From an uncultured Cetobacterium sp. (GTDB lineage Bacteria; Fusobacteriota; Fusobacteriia; Fusobacteriales; Fusobacteriaceae), in contig CAKOHT010000008.1 in assembly GCA_934085975.1 (NCBI GenBank), forward strand, positions 1-60,115: 60,115 nt of DNA. The letters run 5' to 3'. Under the pieces are notes generated by a model. The model ran no database searches and was not told the origin of the DNA. It worked only from the letters and a program-made list of their open reading frames with translations. Both the position numbers and the translations under genes were made by a program. Shown here piece after piece: positions 47,435-56,808 of this stretch. Within the stretch, counting starts at the first letter, position 1. Each line of letters opens with the position of its first letter.

Positions 47435-49981
47435 ATGGATGATGCTTCAAAATTTAACAAGAAAAAAATTATTGAGTATTTTAAAATTTCAGTTGAGTTA
47501 ACCATTTTTTTGGTTGCTATATTTTTTATACACAAAGAATTAAAAAAATATGATCTTCACGATTTAAAAACGTCAATTGAAGCTATTCCTTTTTGGGCAA
47601 TAACTTTAATTATATTTTTTGTCTGCTTAGATTATTTTATCCTAACTTGCTTTGATATTTTAGCTTTTAAAAATGAAAACTATGATTTGCCAAAAAAGAA
47701 TATAAGTTTTGTTTCTTTTGTCAGTTTCGCTTTTGCAAATTCAATTGGGCTTTCAGGATTAACAGCATCCGGACTTAGGTTGAATTTATATTCCATTCTA
47801 GGAGTTCCGTACAAAACTATTATGAACGTTGTCATCTTCTGTTATACAACTTTTTGGCTAGGATTGCTTTGGATAGGTGGTATTTTTTTAACGCTTCTTC
47901 CCGTTTCTTTAGCTGACATAAAATTACCCATAAAATTACCTATGGATACAACTGTTCCAATAGGTATTGTTCTTCTGATTGGGGCTATTATTTTCACAAT
48001 AATCATTGTAAAAAAACACAAAAGTACCAAAGTTATTTTAATAAATAGAATTATTGTAGCTTTATCTGACTGGGTTTCTTTAAGTTTTGTACTATATTTT
48101 GCATTACCTCCTCACAATAAAATTGGTTTTTTTCATTTTTTAGCCATTTTTATCATTGCACAAATTTTAGGTTTTTTAAGCAATGTTCCTGGAGGAATTG
48201 GAGTTTTTGATTTAATCTTTTTAACTCTATTAGGAGGTGTTTATCCTTCAAATAAAATTATTGGAGCCCTTTTAATATATAGAATAGCTTATTTCTTTAT
48301 ACCTTTACTTGTAGCCTTCACAATTTTTACAATCTATCATCTTTTTATTAGAAAAGATAACAGTAAAATTACAGAGATTGAAAATATTATTTTTTCTCAA
48401 TTTCCCAATTTTTTGAGTATGATTATCTCACTTTCTGGAATTATTCTTATTTTTTCAGGATTTTTTCCATTTGAATCTAATTTAATAACAAAAGTAGAGA
48501 TTATCTTTCCATTTTTAAACTTAGAAACTTCTCATTTTATAGGAGCCTCTATTGGAACTACTCTATTATTTTTAGCCTATTATATTCAAAAAAGATTTGA
48601 ACCAGCCTACTTTTTCTCTATAATATTTTTAGGATGCTCTATCGTTTTATCCATAATTAAAGAATTTAATTTGTTATTTATAATTTTTTTATCTTTAAGT
48701 TTTATAGGAACAATTCCTACTAAAAAATATTTTTACAGAAAAAGTGATTTTTTCTCCGAAAAGCTTCCCATAAAAAAGTTTTTTACTATAATGCTAATTA
48801 TTTTAATAGGTATCTACTTAGAAATTTTTTCATACAAAGAAACTGAATTTTTTTCAAAAATATCTTGGAAATTTTCAAACACCCTTTTAGGAATTTTCTT
48901 TGCCTTTGCCATATTAATTATTCTAAATGTCATTACGGAAAAGAAAAACTCTTATACAAAAAATAACAACAGTAACCTTGTTAAAACAAATATCCCTTCT
49001 ACAGGAAAAAATTTAATACGCTGTATTAATCTTTCTAATACAACTGATGCGTACCTATCTCTTTTAGGAGATAAAGAAATAATCTTTGATGATAGTGAAA
49101 ACTCTTTCATCATGTTTGGAAAAAGTGGCCATTCTTTTATAGCCATGGGAGATCCTATTGGAGATAATAAAACTTTTGGTAGTTGTATTTGGAAATTTTA
49201 TAACCATTGTAAAATCAACAAAAAAGAGACAGTTTTTTATGAAATTAGCAAAAATTATCTAAACTACTATTTAGATATAGGACTTAGTTTTTTGAAAATT
49301 GGTGAATTTGCTCAAGTTTATTTAGAAAATTTCACCTTAGATAATAGTGATGCTAAAGCTCTAAAACACACATTTAACCAAGTTGAAAAAGAGGGATATT
49401 CCTTTGAAGTTATCTCTGTAGAGGAAGTTCCTAAAATTTTAGACGACTTAAAAAATGTCTCAGATGAATGGTTACAAGCTAAAAATACTAAGGAAAAGGG
49501 ATTCTCTTTAGGAAAATTTACAAAAGAATATCTTTTTAATTTTCCTGTGGGAGTTATAAAAAAAGATAATAAAATTCTAGCTTTCGGAAATATTTTGGAA
49601 ACCAATAATAAAGAGGAAATCTCACTTGATTTAATCAGATATAGAAATGAGGCTATTCATGGAACTATGGATTATTTTTTTATCTGTGTCATAAACTATG
49701 GAAAGAAAAATGGATTCAAAAAATTTAACTTAGGAATGGCACCTTTAGCAGGAATTGAGAATAATACCGCTTCTTTTTGGAATAAAATAGAGTGTGCTGT
49801 TTTTTCTCATGGTGAACATTTCTACAACTTTAAGGGACTTCGTAACTTTAAAGATAAATTTAATCCTCAGTGGGAGGCGAGATATATAGCTTATTCGGAC
49901 CCTTTTAATTTGCCAAATATATTAAAAAATGTCACTCTTTTAATATCAGGAGGTATTCGAGGTCTTGTTTCTAAAAAATAA
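47435..49981 (+). CDS. mprF: Phosphatidylglycerol lysyltransferase/flippase MprF
   Basis: 848 residues, the normal length for full MprF. About 14 membrane helices (18-500) include the flippase motif SNVPGGIGVFDLIFL. The cytoplasmic aminoacyl-transfer domain (DUF2156, about 530-845) has FIAMGDPIG, ISLDLIRYRNEAIHGTMDYF and FNLGMAPLAG. MprF adds lysine from Lys-tRNA to phosphatidylglycerol and moves the product outward, reducing binding of cationic peptides. In a didermic bacterium it acts on the inner membrane. It is followed 20 bp later by an exported rhodanese. Confidence 0.93.
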   Translation: MDDASKFNKKKIIEYFKISVELTIFLVAIFFIHKELKKYDLHDLKTSIEAIPFWAITLIIFFVCLDYFILTCFDILAFKNENYDLPKKNISFVSFVSFAFANSIGLSGLTASGLRLNLYSILGVPYKTIMNVVIFCYTTFWLGLLWIGGIFLTLLPVSLADIKLPIKLPMDTTVPIGIVLLIGAIIFTIIIVKKHKSTKVILINRIIVALSDWVSLSFVLYFALPPHNKIGFFHFLAIFIIAQILGFLSNVPGGIGVFDLIFLTLLGGVYPSNKIIGALLIYRIAYFFIPLLVAFTIFTIYHLFIRKDNSKITEIENIIFSQFPNFLSMIISLSGIILIFSGFFPFESNLITKVEIIFPFLNLETSHFIGASIGTTLLFLAYYIQKRFEPAYFFSIIFLGCSIVLSIIKEFNLLFIIFLSLSFIGTIPTKKYFYRKSDFFSEKLPIKKFFTIMLIILIGIYLEIFSYKETEFFSKISWKFSNTLLGIFFAFAILIILNVITEKKNSYTKNNNSNLVKTNIPSTGKNLIRCINLSNTTDAYLSLLGDKEIIFDDSENSFIMFGKSGHSFIAMGDPIGDNKTFGSCIWKFYNHCKINKKETVFYEISKNYLNYYLDIGLSFLKIGEFAQVYLENFTLDNSDAKALKHTFNQVEKEGYSFEVISVEEVPKILDDLKNVSDEWLQAKNTKEKGFSLGKFTKEYLFNFPVGVIKKDNKILAFGNILETNNKEEISLDLIRYRNEAIHGTMDYFFICVINYGKKNGFKKFNLGMAPLAGIENNTASFWNKIECAVFSHGEHFYNFKGLRNFKDKFNPQWEARYIAYSDPFNLPNILKNVTLLISGGIRGLVSKK

Positions 49982-50001
49982 AAATAATTTGAGGAGGTTT
50001 T

Positions 50002-50415
50002 ATGAAAAAAATAATTTTATCTATGTTATTGCTACTTTTGGGTTTAAGCACTCTATCCTTTGCTAGTACTCCATCTTCCAATGATATTGAAGGTCACTAC
50101 GAAACTATTTCTCTCTCTGAAGTCATGGATATTCTAAATAAAAATAGAGGTATTCTTTTAGATGTTCGAAATAATAATGAGATTGAAAAAACTGGGTTGG
50201 TAAGGGGCTCTAAGCACATACCTCTTCCAGAATTAGAAAAACGCTTATCAGAGCTTAATAAAAATGATACATATATCACTTTTTGTGTCAGTGGAAAGCG
50301 TTCCAAAACAGCTGCAGAAATTTTAAAGAAAAATGGATTCAAAAACGTTTATAACTCCAAAGATGGTATAAGCACTTGGCCTTATAAAGATATGATTGAA
50401 CCTGTAAAAAAATAA
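50002..50415 (+). CDS. Exported rhodanese-domain protein
   Basis: 137 residues: signal peptide (1-21), then a single rhodanese domain with LLDVRNNNEIEKTGLVRGSK and the active-site cysteine in TFCVSGKRSKTAA. The loop CVSGKRS matches sulfur-transferring types. Good RBS (GAGGAGG); cotranscribed with mprF. The periplasmic target is not known. Confidence 0.87.
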   Translation: MKKIILSMLLLLLGLSTLSFASTPSSNDIEGHYETISLSEVMDILNKNRGILLDVRNNNEIEKTGLVRGSKHIPLPELEKRLSELNKNDTYITFCVSGKRSKTAAEILKKNGFKNVYNSKDGISTWPYKDMIEPVKK

Positions 50416-50422
50416 TCAAAAT

Positions 50423-50464
50423 AAAAAATCTGAGTCCGTTTCAAATAAGCTCAGATTTTTTTTA
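50423..50464. terminator. Intrinsic terminator after the rhodanese gene
   Basis: AAAAAATCTGAG pairs with CTCAGATTTTTT; usable by both converging strands. Confidence 0.85.
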
Positions 50465-50713
50465 TTATTTTATGCTCTTCCATTTCTCTCCTATTTCTTC
50501 CAAAGTTTTCCCCTTTATTTCAGGAATAAAAAGAATAAAAAATAGTGAAACCATACTTACCATAAAAAATGGGAATGATTCACTCTTTAAATTCATTACT
50601 GAATAAATCTGTGTCAATAATATATCAAATATATAATTTATAATATTGAATAGTGTTACTCCAAAAGAAGCAGTTAATATTGCAATGTAAATTGCATATT
50701 TTTCTTTACTCAT
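50465..50713 (-). pseudogene. MFS sugar-porter remnant, middle deleted
   Basis: 82 codons. Residues 1-26 look like the start of a sugar-porter MFS protein (AIYIAILTASFGVTLFNII), and from about 45 on like its last helix and PESTKG-type end (FFILFIPEIKGKTLEEIGEK). About 370 residues between are missing. It keeps an open frame but cannot form a transporter. Confidence 0.7.
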
Positions 50714-50714
50714 T

Positions 50715-51323
50715 TTATCTTATCCAAGTCAATCCATTTTCAAAAGACTTTCCTTGTCTCCTGACCATCTCTATCCAAATCATTGCAAGAGGTTCCAAAT
50801 ATCTAGAAAAATGTATATCTCCAACTAACATAGGGTCAAATCCCATTTCAAAAAGGAGCTCTTCAACTTTTTTATTAGCATTTTTATTATTTCCCGCTAA
50901 TAACATTGTAAGTTTTTTCTCATTTACACATGGATTGACTAATTTTTCTACTCCCAATGTATTTAGCGTCTTTACTATATGAGAATCTTTTAAAATCTCT
51001 TGTATCACTTCTCCATTAGAAGTATACCTTCCACGAGTTAGGATATAATCCTCACCAATTGGATTTGTTAAATCAATAAAAATTTTTCCTTCAGGATTTT
51101 TTATATCTATCACAGCTTTTTCCACTTTATTTCCCGGTACAGCTATAATTATAATCTCATTATCCTTTGCTATATTTTTCCCATCAATATACTCTATAAA
51201 GTGTTTCTTTTCAATCTCTTTTTTAGAATCTTTCACTCCTATTTGGACTGGATGACCTAATTTATGAAAAACTTCCGCCAATGCGTTCCCCACAACTCCA
51301 TTTCCTAATATTCCTATATTCAT
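50715..51323 (-). CDS. F420-dependent NADP reductase-like dehydrogenase
   Basis: 202 residues: Rossmann dinucleotide site MNIGILGNGVVGNALAEVF, then IIIIAVPGNKVEKAVID, FIDLTNP and a C-terminal FDPMLVGDIHFSRYLEPLAM helix, typical of the NADP-oxidoreductase (F420-dependent) family. Bacteria without F420 use such proteins for unknown NADP-linked reactions. Its stop is one base before the MFS remnant start. Confidence 0.8.
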   Translation of the reverse strand: MNIGILGNGVVGNALAEVFHKLGHPVQIGVKDSKKEIEKKHFIEYIDGKNIAKDNEIIIIAVPGNKVEKAVIDIKNPEGKIFIDLTNPIGEDYILTRGRYTSNGEVIQEILKDSHIVKTLNTLGVEKLVNPCVNEKKLTMLLAGNNKNANKKVEELLFEMGFDPMLVGDIHFSRYLEPLAMIWIEMVRRQGKSFENGLTWIR

Positions 51324-51494
51324 ATATTATCCTCCTTAACTCAACATTATTAATATTTTTTCGAAATAAATTTTTAAATCCTTTAATTTTTAATAATAAA
51401 AAGCCTCTCTATGCAAAATTATAAAATATTCTTTGATTTTTACAACGTTTCAGTTTAAAATAGATCAAAGTGATTCAACTGTTATCAAATAAAA

Positions 51495-51557
51495 AAGGGA
51501 GGTGAATAGCCGTTACTATACAGTTTGATAAATATTTAATAACGGCATTTTGTTATG
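51495..51557 (+). promoter_or_regulatory. SD and hairpin that may set the hdhA start
   Basis: AAAGGGAGGTG (51494-51504) lies 50 bases before the ATG at 51555, and no SD is closer. Between them GCCGTTA (51509-51515) pairs with TAACGGC (51540-51546). When folded, the effective SD-to-ATG gap is about 12 bases. Confidence 0.5.
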
Positions 51558-52334
51558 TTTAAAATTAAAAATCACTATGATTTAAAAGGGATGGTCGCCA
51601 TTATAACTGGTGCTGGTGCTGGAATTGGTAAAGCTTCTGCTCTAATGTTAGCTAGAGCTGGTGCTAATATTGTATGTGCTGATTTAAATAAAGTTGATGC
51701 CGATAACACCGCCATTGAAGCTAGAGGTGAAGGAGTTAAAGCATTTGGAATAGAATGTGATGTAACTTCTATTAAAAACTTGGAGGAACTTGTCAAAGCT
51801 ACTATTAAAGAATTTGGTAAAGTAAATATTTTAATTAACAATGCTGGTGGAGGTGGAGGTGGAAGAGAAAAATTTTTAGAGTTAACACCTGAATATCTAC
51901 AGAAAATATATAACCTTAATGTTTTCAGCATTTTTAATCTTTCTAAACTTTGTGCCCCTCACATGATTGCTAGTGGGTATGGAACAATCGTTAATATTAG
52001 CTCTATGGCTAGCTTAATGCAAAGTCACAATATGAGCGTTTACGGTAGCTCCAAAGCTGCAGTCAATCAACTTACTAAGTATATGGCTGTTGATTTGGGT
52101 CCGATTATTAGAGTCAATGCCATTGCACCGGGTGCAATTAAAACTCATGCACTTGCAACTGTTTTAACACCGAGTTTAGAAGAAATTATGTTGAAAAAAA
52201 CTCCAATGAAAGTTTTGGGAGAAGTTGATGATATAGCTATGGCCGTTCTTTTTTTGGCATCACCTTTATCTAAATGGATAACTGGACAAATTCTTCCTAT
52301 TAATGGCGGAGGAGAACAAGATTTAGAGGGATAA
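51555..52334 (+). CDS. hdhA: 7-alpha-hydroxysteroid dehydrogenase-like SDR
   Basis: 259 residues of the classical SDR family: cofactor loop TGAGAGIG, NNAGGGGGG, catalytic Ser150, Tyr163 and Lys167 with the 13-residue Ser-Tyr spacing of E. coli HdhA. The loop NVFSIFNLS and end GQILPINGGGEQDLEG also match HdhA well. E. coli HdhA oxidises the 7-alpha hydroxyl of bile acids. This suggests contact with bile, i.e. a gut lifestyle; substrate range is inferred. Confidence 0.85.
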   Translation: MFKIKNHYDLKGMVAIITGAGAGIGKASALMLARAGANIVCADLNKVDADNTAIEARGEGVKAFGIECDVTSIKNLEELVKATIKEFGKVNILINNAGGGGGGREKFLELTPEYLQKIYNLNVFSIFNLSKLCAPHMIASGYGTIVNISSMASLMQSHNMSVYGSSKAAVNQLTKYMAVDLGPIIRVNAIAPGAIKTHALATVLTPSLEEIMLKKTPMKVLGEVDDIAMAVLFLASPLSKWITGQILPINGGGEQDLEG

Positions 52335-52358
52335 CTTTTATCAATGGGGGTAAATTTC

Positions 52359-52685
52359 ATGCTTACTTTTGAACACTATTTTATGGATTTTTTTAAAATT
52401 TTACTACACTGGTTAGCTTTCTTTTTTACAGCTTTATCTATCGGAGTAATTTGTTTTGGTTTTTTTAAAAGTATCAAAATTCTTTTTACAAACAAAGAAA
52501 ATCTCAATTTTAATAAAATAATGCGAGAAACTTTTGATAAATATATCTTAGTAGGTCTTCAATTTCTAATTATCGCTGATATTGTTGACACCATTATTTT
52601 AAGAGATTTTCAGAATATTATAATAGTACTTCTAATAGTTATTATTAGAACGATTATGAGTTGGGAGATAGAAAAACATAAATAA
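52359..52685 (+). CDS. DUF1622 family membrane protein
   Basis: 108 residues, three membrane helices: FKILLHWLAFFFTALSIGV, YILVGLQFLIIADIVDTII, IIIVLLIVIIRTIMSWE. This matches the DUF1622 pattern GLQFLIIADIVDTI and RTIMSWEIEK. The ATG at 52359 is chosen because GGGGG is nine bases upstream; an earlier ATG at 52344 overlaps that site. Function of the family is unknown. Downstream of hdhA by 24 bases. Confidence 0.82.
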   Translation: MLTFEHYFMDFFKILLHWLAFFFTALSIGVICFGFFKSIKILFTNKENLNFNKIMRETFDKYILVGLQFLIIADIVDTIILRDFQNIIIVLLIVIIRTIMSWEIEKHK

Positions 52686-52722
52686 AAAATGGTGTAGCCA
52701 AATAGTTACACCATTTTTTAAA
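52684..52722. terminator. Bidirectional intrinsic terminator
   Basis: AAAAAATGGTGTA and TACACCATTTTTT with an eleven-base loop, between converging DUF1622 and Usp genes. Confidence 0.88.
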
Positions 52723-52735
52723 TAATTTTACAAGC

Positions 52736-53497
52736 TTATCCTATAAAAATAGAAGTATTTAAATTTTCTAAAAGATTAAGCCCGATTCTATTAGTTATTT
52801 TTTCAAAAAGAAAAGAACGGCTCAAATTCCCCATAATGACCAGATTAAATTTTCCTAAAGCAAAGTAAAAATCTTTTAAAGTATCATCTTTGGAATTAAA
52901 ATTTATAATGTCTGCTGAAAAACCTTTGTTTTTTATAAGTTCAACCAAATAGTGTTTTTCATAATTACAATTCCATAAAAGTACTGGAATGTTATTTATA
53001 TCCGAATTAGGAAAAAGGGTCAAAAAATTATAAACACTCTTATTAATTTTAATTCCATCATTAGAAGCTATTGAAATATTTTCAAAAGTTAAAGGCTTAT
53101 TTCTTAAAACAATGACTGGTCTATAGGTAATTTTTAGCAATTCTAAAAATAAATCATTTAAATATGCACCTTGTTCTAACATAAGTAAATCAGAAGTTTT
53201 CAACAGTGTTTTGATTTCATCTACTCCCACTTCAGATTGTACCAAAAGTTCCGTTTCAACTTTATATTTTTTTAAAGCATTATGTATTTGTGTAATAAAA
53301 TCATCCTCCATCTCATTTAAAATTTCAGCAGCACCGCCTGAATTTAAAACAGTTTCACTAATTGGGATTCTGTAAGCTATATCTCGAATATATATTGGCA
53401 CGATATCAAAACCAAAATAAGACTTTAAATGGATATAACTTTTGAAAATAAGATCCAAATCATTGCCATTTTTTAATAGAATAACAACTTTTTTCAT
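52736..53497 (-). CDS. Universal stress protein-like (UspA fold) protein
   Basis: 253 residues. The first half (about 1-150) has the Usp alpha/beta arrangement: MKKVVILLKNGNDLD, IKTLLKTSDLLMLEQGAY and RPVIVLRNKPLTF. The second half repeats it more loosely, ending FNLVIMGNLSRSFLFEKITN and NLNTSIFIG. The ATP motif G-2x-G-9x-G is weak, so it may not bind ATP. Single gene. Confidence 0.7.
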   Translation of the reverse strand: MKKVVILLKNGNDLDLIFKSYIHLKSYFGFDIVPIYIRDIAYRIPISETVLNSGGAAEILNEMEDDFITQIHNALKKYKVETELLVQSEVGVDEIKTLLKTSDLLMLEQGAYLNDLFLELLKITYRPVIVLRNKPLTFENISIASNDGIKINKSVYNFLTLFPNSDINNIPVLLWNCNYEKHYLVELIKNKGFSADIINFNSKDDTLKDFYFALGKFNLVIMGNLSRSFLFEKITNRIGLNLLENLNTSIFIG

Positions 53498-53636
53498 AAC
53501 TAATAATCCTCCCGATAAAGATATTTATATCTATATGTTCTAGAAAAAAATAAAAATCCTTCAAACCTTTGTTGAAATAAAAGGAATGTTGTTTATTTTT
53601 TGTAAAATGACTATAATAATTTATGAGGTGATAAAA

Positions 53637-53870
53637 ATGCTAAATTTCTTCAGCTTTAAAAAGATTCAAGGAATTTTTAAAAACATGACAAAAAATATAG
53701 AGTTAATTTTTGAACAGAGAGAAGGAAGAAATGAATTCTGTAAAATTTGTGGAAGAAAAGTTCCAAATAGCGATTTTTCAGAACAATTTCATGATGAAGA
53801 TGAATTGAATAGTCGATGTTTATATTGCAATAAAAAATTTATAAAAGCAAGGAAGAGGGTTATGAAATAG
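53637..53870 (+). CDS. Small zinc-ribbon protein
   Basis: 77 residues with two CxxC knuckles: FCKICGRKVP and SRCLYCNKKF, 30 residues apart. The basic N-terminus and C-terminus suggest nucleic acid contact. The ATG at 53637 has TGAGGTG upstream; the longer reading from 53586 lacks an RBS. A terminator hairpin overlaps its stop. Confidence 0.75.
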   Translation: MLNFFSFKKIQGIFKNMTKNIELIFEQREGRNEFCKICGRKVPNSDFSEQFHDEDELNSRCLYCNKKFIKARKRVMK

Positions 53871-53881
53871 CCCTCTTTAAT
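53853..53881 (+). terminator. Terminator overlapping the zinc-ribbon gene stop
   Basis: AAGAGGG (53853-53859) pairs with CCCTCTT (53871-53877), with two further pairs inside, then a T-rich tail. The stem includes the TAG stop. Confidence 0.65.
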
Positions 53882-53950
53882 TTTTGACTTTTATATAATT
53901 TTTGTGGTAAAATCTGGGAACTTTATGTTACTAAGGGGAGTGAACTTTTT

Positions 53951-55300
53951 ATGATTAAGAGTGCATTTTTAAATCGTTCAAAAGAGATTATAAAATTAGC
54001 TATTCCCGCTGTTGGTGAAATGATACTTTATATGTTGATTTGGGTTTTTGATACACTCATGGTGGGAAAATATGGTGGACAAATTTCCGTTTCAGCTGTG
54101 GGATTTAGTTCCGAAATTATGTATACCTTTATTAATATTCTAATCGCAATGGGGTTATCTATATCTATAACCTCTCTTGTCGCTCGCTGCCTCGGAGCCA
54201 AAAAAAATAAAAAAGCCAAAGAGACTGCCAATCTAGGAATTAAAATAGGTGGAATTATAGCCTTTTTTGTCTTTTTGATATTTTTTATTTTTCCAAAAAA
54301 TATATTGGGTTTAGCTGGAGCCAAAGGAGATGTGTTAACTTTAGGGTATAAATATATGCGAATCTGTTCCATTGGACTTTTCTTCAATATGGTTACAAAC
54401 CTTTTAAATGGTGTTTTCCGTGGATGTAAAAATACTAAAACTCCTCTTTATGGAGCTGCCATTTTGAACATAGTGAATCTTTCTTTAGACTATACTCTTA
54501 TATTTGGAAAATTTGGTTTTCCTAAATTAGGAGTCGAAGGTGCTGCTACAGCTACTGCGATTGGAAATGTGTGTGCCTTTTTATTTATCCTAAGCCAACT
54601 TAAAAAATTACCATTTGAGATTTCTTTAAAAGGTAAGATAAACTTGAATTACCTAAGAGAACTTGTTGGCTTAGCTATTCCATCTGGATTACAGGAAGGA
54701 GCTTTCAGCATTGTAAGGCTCTTAAGTGTTATGATGGTTATGAAACTTGGAAGTTTAGCATTTTCCGCAAATCAAATCTCCGTTACTATTGAAAGTATCT
54801 CTTTCATGCCCGGATGGGGATTTGCTATATCTGCAGTTTCTTTAGTTGGACATAGTGTTGGTGAGAAGAATTTAAAAGGAGCTAGAGAATATGCCAACAC
54901 ATCTTTACTTTTAACCTGTACCGTCATGGGATTTTTTTCTTTAATATTTTTATTTTTCTCAAAGAATCTGGTTAGATTGTTTATAAAAAGTGATGAGATT
55001 GAAGTTATTGCTCTTGGAGCCGCCTGTCTTACAATTGGGGCTATTCAACAAATCCCAACAGCTATAGACATGGTACTTTCAGGCTCTCTTAAAGGAATGG
55101 GAGATACTAAGACTCCATTTAGGATAGTTTTATTTTGTAATTGGTGTATTAGATTACCTTTAATGTATTATTTTATCTATTTAAAAAGAATGCCCGTTAC
55201 ATATTTTTGGTGGATTACATCCTTGCAGTGGACCATTGAAGCAGCGATATTCATCAAAATCTATCGCAATAAATTCTATAGAAACTCTTTAAAAGATTAG
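53951..55300 (+). CDS. MATE-family multidrug efflux pump
   Basis: 449 residues, 12 membrane helices in two homologous halves: LAIPAVGEMILYMLIWVFDT with MVGKYGG, and LAIPSGLQEGAFSIVRLLSV; also GNVCAFLFI and QIPTAIDMVLSGSLKGMGD. Sodium- or proton-driven efflux of cationic drugs is the family role. Single gene with a shared terminator. Confidence 0.92.
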   Translation: MIKSAFLNRSKEIIKLAIPAVGEMILYMLIWVFDTLMVGKYGGQISVSAVGFSSEIMYTFINILIAMGLSISITSLVARCLGAKKNKKAKETANLGIKIGGIIAFFVFLIFFIFPKNILGLAGAKGDVLTLGYKYMRICSIGLFFNMVTNLLNGVFRGCKNTKTPLYGAAILNIVNLSLDYTLIFGKFGFPKLGVEGAATATAIGNVCAFLFILSQLKKLPFEISLKGKINLNYLRELVGLAIPSGLQEGAFSIVRLLSVMMVMKLGSLAFSANQISVTIESISFMPGWGFAISAVSLVGHSVGEKNLKGAREYANTSLLLTCTVMGFFSLIFLFFSKNLVRLFIKSDEIEVIALGAACLTIGAIQQIPTAIDMVLSGSLKGMGDTKTPFRIVLFCNWCIRLPLMYYFIYLKRMPVTYFWWITSLQWTIEAAIFIKIYRNKFYRNSLKD

Positions 55301-55311
55301 TTGTAATAAAG

Positions 55312-55343
55312 AAAAACCAAGAGCCTTCAGACTCTTGGTTTTC
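55312..55343. terminator. Bidirectional intrinsic terminator
   Basis: AAAACCAAGAG and CTCTTGGTTTT with an eight-base loop, between converging MATE and NSS genes. Confidence 0.9.
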
Positions 55344-55345
55344 TA

Positions 55346-56659
55346 TTATCCAATACCTCCATATAAAATTCCTAATACTAAGATTATCAATACTCCAGGC
55401 ACAAATATATATTTTCCAATCTTTACAATATATTTTCCAATTTTATGTTTAGCCCCTAAATCAATTTCATACTCTATGGATTTTGCATCTATTCCATAAA
55501 AATAAAACCCTAAAATTATAATAGCTCCAAGTGGTATTAAATATATTGTCATTATATCAGCAAAAGTCCCAAATAGATTCATATCTAAATCTAATGGCAA
55601 CCCAATTAAAAACAGGGTTCCTCCGACTACTGTACTAGCTTTAATTCTAGAGATATTAAATTTTTCCATAGCTGCCTCTACAGGAACCTCTAATTGGTTT
55701 ATTGCGGACGAGATAGCTGCAAATATCACGCTTAAAAAGAATATAATTCCCAAAACTTTCCCTCCTACCATATTGTTAAATACAGATGGGAGTGTTATAA
55801 ACAATAAACTTGGTCCAGCTCCCGGTCCATATCCAAAAGCAAAAGCTGCGGGAATAATTATAAATCCAGCCATTAATGCTGCTAATGTATCTAAAATACA
55901 CGTTTGAATGACACTTGTAGATATATCTATCTTTTTATCCAAATAACTTCCATAAACTAAAAGTGCTGATCCACTCACTCCAACAGTAAAAAATGCCTGC
56001 CCTAAAGCCATGACCCAAGTTATTGGATTTGAAAGTTTATCCCAATCTGGTTTCAATAAAAATCTAACTCCCTCCATTGCTCCAGGAAGAGTTAAAGATT
56101 TTATCACAAGTCCAAAAAATATTGAAAACATAAGTGGCATCACAATCTTATTTATTTTTTCAATTCCTTTTATTACTCCCAAGGATATTACTCCAACACT
56201 CAAAATAATAGCTATAAAATGCCAAAATATCGATTCTGTATTTCCAGTAAAGCTCATAAAATACTCTTCATAATTTAAGGTATTCATATCCACCGTTAAA
56301 TATGTCACAAAATATTTTATTATCCATCCAAAAACTATTACATAAAATGTAAATATACCCGCTACAGAAACTATTGGAACAATTGGTAAAATTTTAGCAA
56401 AGGGAACTCCTTTTTTTTCCATGAGCTTTCCAACACCCAGTACCCCTTTCTTCATCATTCTTCCAAATGATATTTCCCCCACTAATCCAATATAAGCAAA
56501 CAAAGCCATAAATATAAAGTATGGTATTAAAAACGCTGCACCTCCATAAGTACCCAGCTTCCAAGAGAAAAGCCAAATGTTTCCAAGTCCTATGGCTGCT
56601 CCTACACATGATAAAATAAATCCTATTTTGTTAGTAAACTTTTCTCTTTTTTTGTTCAC
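55346..56659 (-). CDS. NSS-family sodium-coupled amino acid symporter, probable tryptophan carrier
   Basis: 437 residues with about 11 helices of the LeuT/TnaT family. Na1/Na2 site GFILSCVGAAIGLGNIWLFS (helix 1), helix 2 GEISFGR, helix 6 AFFTVGVSGSALLVYGSY and helix 8 FAAISSAINQLEVPVEA are intact. Bacterial NSS proteins often lack the twelfth helix, as here. The start is GTG at 56659 with AGGAGGTG upstream. The leader with three Trp codons and an intrinsic terminator right before it make tryptophan the likely substrate. Known bacterial precedent: TnaT. Confidence 0.9.
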   Translation of the reverse strand: MNKKREKFTNKIGFILSCVGAAIGLGNIWLFSWKLGTYGGAAFLIPYFIFMALFAYIGLVGEISFGRMMKKGVLGVGKLMEKKGVPFAKILPIVPIVSVAGIFTFYVIVFGWIIKYFVTYLTVDMNTLNYEEYFMSFTGNTESIFWHFIAIILSVGVISLGVIKGIEKINKIVMPLMFSIFFGLVIKSLTLPGAMEGVRFLLKPDWDKLSNPITWVMALGQAFFTVGVSGSALLVYGSYLDKKIDISTSVIQTCILDTLAALMAGFIIIPAAFAFGYGPGAGPSLLFITLPSVFNNMVGGKVLGIIFFLSVIFAAISSAINQLEVPVEAAMEKFNISRIKASTVVGGTLFLIGLPLDLDMNLFGTFADIMTIYLIPLGAIIILGFYFYGIDAKSIEYEIDLGAKHKIGKYIVKIGKYIFVPGVLIILVLGILYGGIG

Positions 56660-56685
56660 GTCACTACACCTCCTAATTTTTATAT

Positions 56686-56714
56686 AAAAAAATCCACAGA
56701 TATATATCTGTGGA
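56686..56714 (-). terminator. Attenuator terminator of the NSS gene
   Basis: A perfect 22-base palindrome (56693-56714, TCCACAGATAT and its complement) followed on the minus strand by seven T (56692-56686). It ends 11 bases before the RBS of the symporter. Confidence 0.9.
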
Positions 56715-56808
56715 ATAAATACTTTTATTTAATCTAACAGATACAATCTACTTTAGTTTTGACCAAGCTAAAATAAGTTTGTATCCTACACTATTAGGCT
56801 ACAAACTA
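56693..56808 (-). promoter_or_regulatory. Tryptophan-type attenuator: alternative RNA pairings
   Basis: Minus-strand order of arms. Arm 1 (56806-56795) pairs with arm 2 (56788-56777): GTTTGTA/TACAAAC plus inner CCTA/TAGG. Arm 2 GATACAA (56785-56779) can instead pair with arm 3 TTGTATC (56746-56740). Arm 3 GTATCTGT (56744-56737) can pair with arm 4 ACAGATAT (56711-56704, one G-U). Arm 4 otherwise forms the terminator with arm 5. Arm 1 starts at the last base of the leader stop codon. Confidence 0.75.
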
